In this document: positions 1 to 5,388 of the stretch, piece after piece | Numbering within the stretch: position 1 is the first letter of the stretch | Layout of the letters: each line of letters begins with the position of its first letter | Origin: Thermoflexales bacterium | Lineage (GTDB): Bacteria; Chloroflexota; Anaerolineae; Fen-1058 | Assembly (NCBI GenBank): GCA_030834835.1 | Contig: JAUQXD010000739.1 | Coordinates: 1 to 5,397, forward strand | DNA: 5,397 nt | Reading direction: 5' to 3' | The notes under the pieces: generated by a model | Told to the model about the DNA's origin: nothing | The model's database searches: none | Seen by the model: only the letters and a program-made list of their open reading frames with translations | Made by a program: the position numbers and the translations under genes

Positions 1-55
1 CCCCCCTGTAACCACGTTGGTAGGAATTCGGTGAAAATCCGGTGATAGTTTGATC
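1..55. other. Short non-coding stretch downstream of the operon
   Basis: This stretch lies beyond the operon terminator on the minus strand and holds no gene I can support. Read on the minus strand it contains two imperfect 11-base direct repeats, CACCGGATTTT and CACCGAATTCC, and it ends in a run of C on the plus strand. I see no promoter or start codon with a ribosome binding site on either strand. Confidence 0.5.
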
Positions 56-87
56 AAAAACGCCCCGATCGACCCGATCGGGGCGTT
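56..87 (-). terminator. Rho-independent terminator of the operon
   Basis: On the minus strand a perfect 13-bp stem (AACGCCCCGATCG paired with CGATCGGGGCGTT) encloses a 3-nt loop. It runs directly into five T residues at 60-56. It begins 15 nt after the stop codon of the DUF4340 gene, exactly where the last gene of the operon should be terminated. The plus-strand reading has the same stem but only two T residues after it, so the minus orientation is the functional one. The stem contains two copies of CGATCG, a palindrome common in this window. Confidence 0.92.
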
Positions 88-101
88 CTGGCTGCGGATG
101 C

Positions 102-1169
102 TTACGGCGTGCGCGTGGCCGTCACCGGCGCCGTTGACGTAATCGGCGCGGCGGAAGTCACCGGCTCTGTCGGCGTCAGTGTCGGCGTTGCAACCGGTAT
201 CTCGGTTGGCGCGACCACCGGCGTAGGCGTAGGCGCGACGAGGAACGTATCGAGTTTGGCCGTGACATATGGCTCGACGTTATAGCTGGCGATGCTCACA
301 TAGTACGTCGAATCCGACGAGATCACCGGATAGTTGCCATCGGCGTCTTTCGCGCCAATCTTCAGCGTAAACACCTTCGTACTGGCCGTGTCGGACATGA
401 TCACGGTCACCGTGGCCGTGGGTCTATCCAGACCATATTCCGGTTTGGCCGTCTTGCCCAGCGGCTTCACCATCGTGATCGAACTCAAGCGCGCCATCAT
501 CGTTACGGCACTATCGGGATTGAAGGCTTGATCGGCCGTTAGACCCTTCAACGTCCACTGATTCTGGGCATCTTTGGTGAACTCGAATTTGCCCTGCGCA
601 TTCTCGATCGTCGCGGCCAGGATGCTGGTCTGCGGCACGCTCACATATGTGGGATCGATCCACGACACCATATCGGCCGACGCCTCGAAACTATTCAAGC
701 CGCGCGCCAGATAGACGTCGTCCAGCCCGCTGACGCGCACATGCGTCGCGCCGCCCGACGCTGAGCCAAGATACAGACTGGTGACGCCGCCATCGGCCAA
801 CGTCAGATCAACTTTACGCACGTAGGTTGTGTCAGACACCTGCAAACGCGCGTGACTGTTGGCCGTGCGCGCCACCAACGGATCGGTCTTTAAGCCGATC
901 AGCTTCTCGACAAACGCCGTGACCTTGTCGGGACTGGCCGCATAGTCATCGCCTGCGGGCAGCACCCACACGCCATTCTTCTTCGCTAAATCCACGCGCT
1001 TGCCGCCCTGCTCTTGAATTGCCAGACCCGCCACATCCGCGGCTTGCCGCGTCCCCAACAGCGACGCGGCCGCCGATGGCGACGGCAGCACGCGCGGCAC
1101 AAATATCACCGCAGCAATCACCAGTTGCACCGCCAGCACGCCCGCTAAAATTCGATTGCGTCGATTCAT
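102..1169 (-). CDS. DUF4340 domain protein, membrane-anchored, with Pro/Thr-rich tail
   Basis: This 355-residue protein has a basic N-terminus (MNRRNR) followed by one hydrophobic segment at about residues 8-27. That segment suggests a signal anchor with the rest of the protein outside the membrane; there is no lipobox cysteine. The body resembles DUF4340, a domain of unknown function usually encoded next to GldG-like ABC components. It seems to contain two related units: about residues 67-158 (GVWVL ... LYLGSAS ... VYLARG) and 205-300 (QWTLKG ... YGLDRP ... LKIGAKD ... YYVSI). Residues 311-355 form a low-complexity Pro/Thr/Ala tail of the kind common on Chloroflexota exported proteins. The gene is last in the operon, 18 nt after the permease gene. 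Its ATG has only a weak AAGGA motif 11 nt upstream, so translation may depend on the preceding gene. A role as an accessory outside subunit of the transporter is inferred from context. Confidence 0.85.
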   Translation of the reverse strand: MNRRNRILAGVLAVQLVIAAVIFVPRVLPSPSAAASLLGTRQAADVAGLAIQEQGGKRVDLAKKNGVWVLPAGDDYAASPDKVTAFVEKLIGLKTDPLVARTANSHARLQVSDTTYVRKVDLTLADGGVTSLYLGSASGGATHVRVSGLDDVYLARGLNSFEASADMVSWIDPTYVSVPQTSILAATIENAQGKFEFTKDAQNQWTLKGLTADQAFNPDSAVTMMARLSSITMVKPLGKTAKPEYGLDRPTATVTVIMSDTASTKVFTLKIGAKDADGNYPVISSDSTYYVSIASYNVEPYVTAKLDTFLVAPTPTPVVAPTEIPVATPTLTPTEPVTSAAPITSTAPVTATRTP

Positions 1170-1201
1170 AGTAACTTGTTTCCTTGTCTACTTGTCTACT
1201 T
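1170..1201 (-). repeat. Four 8-base tandem repeats across the permease/DUF4340 junction
   Basis: On the minus strand four consecutive octamers read AAGTAGAC, AAGTAGAC, AAGGAAAC, AAGTTACT. The first two are identical and the other two are diverged but keep the period and the leading AAG. The array encodes the final residues of the permease (VDK), supplies its TAG stop codon at 1190-1188, and makes up the entire 18-nt gap before the next ATG, including the only Shine-Dalgarno-like AAGGA. The period and the repeat identity are visible directly; any function is inference. Confidence 0.75.
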
Positions 1202-4088
1202 GATTTACATCCACCAACTCGATCGGTCGTTCGTTGCGACGACGGTAGTACCATAACCCGCCGATGCCGATCAACGCTGCGAGCGCGACCGCATAGTTGA
1301 CGATCTCCCAGGTCGATTGCTCACGCTGCTCCATCGAGCGCAGAATGCGCGTGGTCGTCCCTCTCGATCGAATCGTCAACAGATCGAGGTCCTCCACCGA
1401 CCAGTCCACCGCGTTCTGCATGAATTGCAGATTGTTCAGGTAACGGTCTTGCGACACGCGCGCCGACAACTGCAAAATCACATCGTCGACAAACTCGCCG
1501 CTGCCGATGACGACCAGGCGCGCCGTATCGGGCGACGACTCGATCAGGCTGGACGTTTGCGGCGCGGGCGTCGGGGTTGGCGGCGCGTCAGGCGTCGTCG
1601 GCGCGGCGGCGGTATCGGCAGTTTGCAGCGGCGACGGCTTGCCCTTGAAGTAACTCTCAAACACGCCGCGCACCGAAACCGCCAGTGGATACGACTGGCG
1701 TTCGCCTTCGATCAGGTAACCGACTTCAGGATACAGCTGTGTATTGGGCTGAATGTCCGTGCTGGTGCGTAGCCATGCCTTATCGGTCGATTTCAGCAGC
1801 ACGCTCGTCTGCCGATTGGCGTTCTTCGCCTCATCGAGCGTGACGGGCGAAGCGAAGTTCACCGTTACGGCGGGTAATTGCGACACGATCGGGCTGCCGC
1901 GATCCATGCCCTCGGGCCGCACATCGACAAAGAACGGGAAGTTCACCAGTTCGATCTGCTGCACCTGGAAGCCGCCCACGTTGCGCGCCACCTGCACCGG
2001 GAACGGTTCGTTTTGCGGGTCCATCACCATGGACTGACCCACGTTAATGCCGTAAGAATTCAACATCTCTTGCAGGCTGTTGGCGATGGGGGCCAGACCC
2101 AGACCGCCCTGCGACGCATCGATCGCGTAGTTGCCTGCGGCCACAATCACCGCGCCGCCGCGCATCAGGTATTGATCGATGGCATAGCGTTCTTTGTCCG
2201 TCATGTTTTGCGGCGCGACGACGACCAACACATCCACATCGGGCGGCGCCTGGCCGCTCGTCAGGTCGATCGCGCGTACCGAATAATCCTGGCTCAACTG
2301 CTGTTGCAGCGATTGCCACGTTTGCAGCGGCTGTTGTTGCTGACCCAATTGATTGAACTGCGGCTGCGCGGGCGGCGTCCACAACCCGATCACTTTGAGG
2401 AAGCCCGACGACGAGCGCTTGAGCGCGGACTCGATGGCGGTCTTCACCGATGCTTCACTGAAATCCTGCGCCGGATAAATCGCCTGCGTCTGATCGCCCA
2501 CGGTCAACAGCATGTCCAGGTAGTACGATTGATCGGAAAACAGCGACACCGGGATGGGTTGAAGTTTAAACGTATCGCGCAGCGTGCGCCGATCGATCTT
2601 CGCACCCGCCGCATCGGGATCGACGATCTCAAAGGTGAATTTGCCGCCCGCCTGTTTCGCGATGTCGTCGGCCACTTTATTAATCGTGTCTGGCACGGTC
2701 TCCAGCGCATTCGGCAGCGTGGCCGGAGTGGTAATCAACTGCAACTTCACAGGATCGGTCATCGACGCAAAGATCGCGTCGACGCTCTGGAAGCCGTACA
2801 CGACCTTCTTGATCGAGCGGGTCAGATCGTATTCGAAGTTGCGCAGGTGAACGTTGATCGTGCCATCCCGATTGGAGGTGACTTCGATCAAGTCACGGAA
2901 ATTCAGCACGACGTTCTGATCGCCATAGCGCACCAGAATGTCGAAGTAGGCATTGATGACCGACGCTTCAAAACGCCCCGACACTTGCAGCGGCGTGGGC
3001 TGGATGCCGTAGGTCTGCGCGGCCTCTTGCTCAACGGTGGAATCGGTCGCGGGATCGACCACGTCGGCGGTGACTTTGCCGCCAGAGGCGATGGAATATT
3101 CCTTGAGCATGTCACGTATCTGCGGCGCCAGCGGCGCGAGCAAAGGATGTGTCTTCTCGCTGAGGTAGGCGCGCACGACCAGCGGCTCTTGCAGATTCGA
3201 CAGCAGATCGCGCGTGGTCTGCGACAGGCTGAATTCCTGCTGCGATGTGAGATCGACGCGCAGCCCGGCCAGCGGATACACCCACACATTCACCAGCACC
3301 AGATTCGCCGCCACCAGCCACGACATGATCGTCTGGCTGCGCCGGTAAGCGTGCGTGCGTTCGCCGATGCTCCAGCGCTTGCGATCGAGCGCCACTGCAT
3401 TCAAGAGCAAGAAGATGCCCGTCAACGCGCCGTAATAGATCAGGTCGCGCAGATCGACCACGCCGCGCTCGATCGATTCGAAGCGGCTGCTGGTGCCGAT
3501 CGCGCGCAGCAAGTCGGCCACGTTGCCGCCGACGAAATCGGTGAAGCCGCCCGTGCCGATCAGATAAAACGCGCCCGCGATCAACACCGTCACGATCAAG
3601 GCCACAATCTGATTATCGGTGCGCGACGAGACGAACAAACCGATCGCGGCGTAAGCGGCTGCCAACAACAGCGCGGCCAGATAGCCGCCGATGACGGGGC
3701 CCCAATCGAGGTTGCCGACGTTGGAGACAGTCAGCGCCAGCGGCAGCGTCAACGCCAACGCGACGGCGACCATGGTCATCACGGCGAGGAATTTGCCGAC
3801 GACCAATTGTGCGGGCCGCACGGGCAGCGTCAGCAGCATTTCCAGCGTGCCCGAGCGCTGCTCCTCGCTCCACTGGCGCATGGTCAGCGCCGCCACGAGG
3901 AAGATCAACAGCAGCGGCATCCAGCGGAACAGCGGGCGCACATCGGCGATGCCGCGCGCGAAAAAGGTCTCGACCCAGAAGAAGGTGAACAGCGTCACCG
4001 CCAGAAATGCGCCGAGAAAAATCAGCGCCATGGGCGAGCCAAAGTAGGCATTCAGTTCTTTGCGAGTGATGGAGAGTAGTTGTTTCAT
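1188..4088 (-). CDS. ABC-2 permease fused to GldG-like extracytoplasmic protein (GldF-GldG fusion)
   Basis: This 966-residue membrane protein combines two parts that are separate genes in gliding Bacteroidetes. Residues 1-240 are an ABC-2 type permease. The start MKQLLSITRKELNAYFGSP is the usual cytoplasmic lead-in, the ATPase-contact segment EEQRSGTLEMLLTLPV lies at 75-90, and about six membrane spans fall near 19-40, 55-71, 100-122, 133-154, 161-180 and 217-234. A seventh span at 254-274 begins the GldG-like half, whose opening (FSLSQTTRDLLSNLQEP) is typical of that family. The outside region (about 280-925) has two similar units (297-428 and 445-557), a Gln-rich stretch (575-600), a Rossmann-like segment (VDVLVVVAPQ ... 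GGAVIVAAG, about 617-652) and a Pro/Thr linker (825-845). A C-terminal span at 928-948 ends in a basic tail (YYRRRNER). The start is set by the conserved N-terminus, although no Shine-Dalgarno is visible. The substrate is unknown; partners are the ATPase upstream and the DUF4340 protein downstream. Confidence 0.92.
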   Translation of the reverse strand: MKQLLSITRKELNAYFGSPMALIFLGAFLAVTLFTFFWVETFFARGIADVRPLFRWMPLLLIFLVAALTMRQWSEEQRSGTLEMLLTLPVRPAQLVVGKFLAVMTMVAVALALTLPLALTVSNVGNLDWGPVIGGYLAALLLAAAYAAIGLFVSSRTDNQIVALIVTVLIAGAFYLIGTGGFTDFVGGNVADLLRAIGTSSRFESIERGVVDLRDLIYYGALTGIFLLLNAVALDRKRWSIGERTHAYRRSQTIMSWLVAANLVLVNVWVYPLAGLRVDLTSQQEFSLSQTTRDLLSNLQEPLVVRAYLSEKTHPLLAPLAPQIRDMLKEYSIASGGKVTADVVDPATDSTVEQEAAQTYGIQPTPLQVSGRFEASVINAYFDILVRYGDQNVVLNFRDLIEVTSNRDGTINVHLRNFEYDLTRSIKKVVYGFQSVDAIFASMTDPVKLQLITTPATLPNALETVPDTINKVADDIAKQAGGKFTFEIVDPDAAGAKIDRRTLRDTFKLQPIPVSLFSDQSYYLDMLLTVGDQTQAIYPAQDFSEASVKTAIESALKRSSSGFLKVIGLWTPPAQPQFNQLGQQQQPLQTWQSLQQQLSQDYSVRAIDLTSGQAPPDVDVLVVVAPQNMTDKERYAIDQYLMRGGAVIVAAGNYAIDASQGGLGLAPIANSLQEMLNSYGINVGQSMVMDPQNEPFPVQVARNVGGFQVQQIELVNFPFFVDVRPEGMDRGSPIVSQLPAVTVNFASPVTLDEAKNANRQTSVLLKSTDKAWLRTSTDIQPNTQLYPEVGYLIEGERQSYPLAVSVRGVFESYFKGKPSPLQTADTAAAPTTPDAPPTPTPAPQTSSLIESSPDTARLVVIGSGEFVDDVILQLSARVSQDRYLNNLQFMQNAVDWSVEDLDLLTIRSRGTTTRILRSMEQREQSTWEIVNYAVALAALIGIGGLWYYRRRNERPIELVDVNQVDK

Positions 4089-4097
4089 AGTGGGTTA

Positions 4098-4175
4098 GGT
4101 GATTGGTAATTGGTAATCAGTAATCGGTGACTCCGTTAACCAGTTACCAGTTGACCGATTACCAATTGACCAGTT
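4098..4175 (-). repeat. Opposed heptanucleotide repeat array in the ATPase/permease spacer
   Basis: The 92-nt gap between the ATPase stop and the permease start is almost entirely short repeats. On the minus strand, 4175-4139 reads as five units of the form AAYYGGT: AACTGGT, CAATTGGT, AATCGGT, CAACTGGT, AACTGGT, two of them lengthened to 8 nt. After a short centre (4138-4129), 4128-4101 reads as four units of the complementary form ACCRATT: ACCGATT, ACTGATT, ACCAATT, ACCAATC. The halves can therefore fold on each other, for example an exact 11-bp pairing of 4167-4157 with 4118-4108. No T-run follows, so it is not a classical terminator. The look is that of the short tandemly repeated repetitive (STRR) heptamers known from filamentous cyanobacteria; relationship to those is not claimed. 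Confidence 0.8.
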
Positions 4176-4180
4176 ACAGA

Positions 4181-5116
4181 TTACGCTTCTTCAGTTGCCG
4201 CCGTCGTCGCCAACTGATTGAACACTGTTTCCAGCGTGCGGACATCGCGGCGAAGTTCACGCAGCGGCCAGTTGTTCTCACGCGCCAACGCATACACGGC
4301 GGGTGTCAGATCGGCTTTGGCCGCGCCCAGGATGCGATAGGCCGGGAACCCGTCGGGCGACCTGGTCGGCTCGACATCGCGCACGCCCTTGATCTGCAGC
4401 AGCGCCGGCTCGATGTTGCGCACTTTGTCTTGCAAGACCAGAATCGCATCGGACGTGGCTTCGAGTTCGGACAGGCGCGCATCGGCGCGCACTTGCCCAT
4501 TCATCAGGATCAACACCCGATCGCACAACGCTTCGACTTCCGGCAGGATGTGCGTGGAGAAGAGGATCGTGCTGCTCTTCGACAATCGTTGAATCAGGCG
4601 GCGAATCTCGACGATCTGCGTCGGATCGAGGCCGACCGTCGGCTCGTCAAGGATCAATAGGCGCGGCTGATGCAGAATCGCTTGCGCCAGACCCACGCGC
4701 TGCCGCAAGCCTTTGGACAGCGTGCCGATCGGGCGCGTGAGATATTCGGTCATGCTGGTGGCGTGCACGGCTTCTGAGAGGCGCACGATCCGATCGGCTT
4801 GCGGAATCTGCCGGAGATCGGCCATCATCATTAAATACTTTTGCACGGACAGTTCGGGATAGAGCGGCGCGTTCTCCGGCAAGTAGCCGATCCGTGCCTG
4901 AACCTCCAACGTGTGCGTCAGCACATCCAGCCCGTCGATGGTGACCGTGCCCTCATCGGGCTGCAGAAAGCCGGTCAGGATTTTGATCGCCGTGGTCTTG
5001 CCCGCGCCGTTGGGGCCGAGCAAACCGACGATCTCACCCGCCTTGACCTCGAAACTCACATCGTCCAGCGCTTGAACGTCGCCATAGGCTTTCGATAAAT
5101 TCTGCGCATCAATCAT
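4181..5116 (-). CDS. ABC transporter ATP-binding protein, GldA/CcmA-like
   Basis: This 311-residue cytoplasmic ATPase powers the transporter whose membrane part is encoded next. Its motifs in order are Walker A GPNGAGKTT (34-42), a Q-loop region IGYLPENAPLYPE (76-88) in which Glu81 stands where most ABC ATPases have Gln, the signature LSKGLRQRVGLAQA (133-146), Walker B LLILDEP (153-159) with catalytic Glu158, D-loop GLDP (162-165) and the switch His189 in STHILPE. Residues about 225-300 form the extra C-terminal domain found in GldA-like exporter ATPases. The length is normal for that group and nothing appears truncated. The start is well set: ATG at 5116 has GGAGGT five bases upstream, and the conserved N-terminal strand (IDAQNLSKAYG) begins at residue 2. 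The IGYLPENxPLYPE signature favours the GldA-like group over drug-export DrrA types. The first 20 codons are repeated upstream at 5319-5377. Confidence 0.95.
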   Translation of the reverse strand: MIDAQNLSKAYGDVQALDDVSFEVKAGEIVGLLGPNGAGKTTAIKILTGFLQPDEGTVTIDGLDVLTHTLEVQARIGYLPENAPLYPELSVQKYLMMMADLRQIPQADRIVRLSEAVHATSMTEYLTRPIGTLSKGLRQRVGLAQAILHQPRLLILDEPTVGLDPTQIVEIRRLIQRLSKSSTILFSTHILPEVEALCDRVLILMNGQVRADARLSELEATSDAILVLQDKVRNIEPALLQIKGVRDVEPTRSPDGFPAYRILGAAKADLTPAVYALARENNWPLRELRRDVRTLETVFNQLATTAATEEA

Positions 5117-5119
5117 GCA
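5058..5119. repeat. Direct repeat copy 1 (inside and just upstream of the ATPase start)
   Basis: These 62 bases match 5319-5380 with a single mismatch (T at 5072, C at 5333), at an offset of 261 bp. The copy covers the first 20 codons of the ATPase plus three bases upstream of the ATG. The mismatch is a synonymous CAA/CAG change. Confidence 0.95.
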
Positions 5120-5121
5120 CT

Positions 5122-5127
5122 ACCTCC
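5122..5127 (-). promoter_or_regulatory. Ribosome binding site of the ABC ATPase gene
   Basis: GGAGGT on the minus strand ends five bases before the ATG at 5116. It is a near-perfect Shine-Dalgarno sequence and fixes the start of the ATPase. It is much stronger than anything upstream of the two later genes of the operon. Confidence 0.85.
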
Positions 5128-5146
5128 ACAGGTCCGCTTCACACAA

Positions 5147-5175
5147 AAACGACACCCGTCTCTATGGTGTCATTT
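5147..5175 (-). promoter_or_regulatory. Leader hairpin with U-run (possible attenuator or weak terminator)
   Basis: On the minus strand GACACC (5171-5166) pairs with GGTGTC (5156-5151) around a 9-nt loop. Three further A-T pairs close the base after one mismatch. The sequence then continues G-TTTTT (5150-5145), which makes it look like a short intrinsic terminator. It sits only about 20 nt upstream of the ATPase ribosome binding site and just after the predicted transcription start. It may therefore terminate upstream transcription, attenuate this operon, or simply protect the 5' end of the mRNA. The stem is short, so function is uncertain. Confidence 0.45.
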
Positions 5176-5185
5176 GGTGAGTGGT

Positions 5186-5213
5186 ATTCTACCCGAATGG
5201 GCAACTTTGCCAA
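5186..5213 (-). promoter_or_regulatory. Predicted sigma70-type promoter of the operon
   Basis: On the minus strand TTGGCA (5213-5208) and TAGAAT (5191-5186) each match the consensus hexamers at five of six positions and are separated by 16 nt. Transcription would start near 5179, giving a leader of about 60 nt ahead of the ATPase ATG. A palindrome GGCAA-AG-TTGCC (5211-5200) overlaps the -35 box and spacer and could be an operator. The prediction rests on sequence match and position only. Confidence 0.55.
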
Positions 5214-5290
5214 CTCCCAATTTTCTACGCCAGGATAAAGCCCACATTAAAATCAGCTAAGAATTTGCCGTAGCCACAGAAGCCAGCCTT

Positions 5291-5377
5291 CTACCCGTTG
5301 GTGAGAACTTCGACCGCGACATCGTCCAGCGCCTGAACGTCGCCATAGGCTTTCGATAAATTCTGCGCATCAATCAT
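5291..5377 (-). pseudogene. Truncated duplicate of the ABC ATPase start (28 codons)
   Basis: An ATG at 5377 opens a 28-codon frame whose first 20 residues are identical to the first 20 of the downstream ATPase (MIDAQNLSKAYG ... ALDDV). It continues AVEV where the real gene has SFEV, then LTNG, and stops at TAG (5293-5291) before any Walker A motif. It has its own good ribosome binding site, GGAGGA at 5388-5383. It cannot be an active ATPase. The simplest reading is a remnant of a duplicated ATPase gene; alternatives are a translated leader peptide, or a misassembly if this is a contig end. The synonymous changes near its end (for example GTG to GTC, GAG to GAA, GTC to GTT) hint that the source was a functioning paralogue. 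Confidence 0.7.
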
Positions 5378-5380
5378 GCA
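5319..5380. repeat. Direct repeat copy 2 (truncated ATPase start)
   Basis: This is the partner of 5058-5119, with 61 of 62 bases identical. Identity drops abruptly on the 3' coding side, with only patchy matches over the next few codons. On the upstream side only the ribosome binding site core remains similar (GGAGG in both). Confidence 0.95.
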
Positions 5381-5382
5381 GT

Positions 5383-5388
5383 TCCTCC
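5383..5388 (-). promoter_or_regulatory. Ribosome binding site of the truncated ATPase copy
   Basis: GGAGGA on the minus strand lies five bases before the ATG at 5377, the same spacing as the site of the intact ATPase. The surrounding bases differ from those of the intact gene, so this signal was either retained from a paralogue or kept by selection. Confidence 0.6.

Noticed and set aside
946..1254. A 102-codon minus-strand frame bridging the permease end and the DUF4340 start
   Set aside because: It overlaps both better-supported genes in another frame and has Gly/Ala/Arg-rich composition typical of a shadow frame.
1878..4079. A 733-codon open frame on the plus strand, opposite the permease gene
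   Set aside because: The translation is dominated by Arg, His, Gln and Asp with low-complexity runs and no recognisable domain. It lies fully antisense to a gene with clear family features. It is the usual shadow frame of high-GC coding sequence.
4098..4175. A CRISPR array or intrinsic terminator
   Set aside because: The units are 7-8 nt with no spacers, which excludes CRISPR. No T-run follows the possible hairpin on the minus strand, which excludes a classical terminator.
4127..4660. A 177-codon plus-strand frame opposite the ATPase gene
   Set aside because: It begins inside the heptamer array, reads through the complement of conserved ATPase motifs and has no family signal or ribosome binding site.
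4181..5116. A defective ATPase because the Q-loop has Glu instead of Gln
   Set aside because: The IGYLPEN form with Glu is usual in the GldA-like exporter group, and all other catalytic motifs are intact.
5117..5290. A riboswitch or small RNA gene in the upstream region
   Set aside because: Beyond one short hairpin I found no multi-stem conserved layout and no recognisable riboswitch core.
5291..5380. An insertion-sequence end or attachment site as the cause of the direct repeat
   Set aside because: The repeat is coding sequence of the neighbouring gene. No inverted terminal repeats, integrase or transposase lie between or beside the copies.
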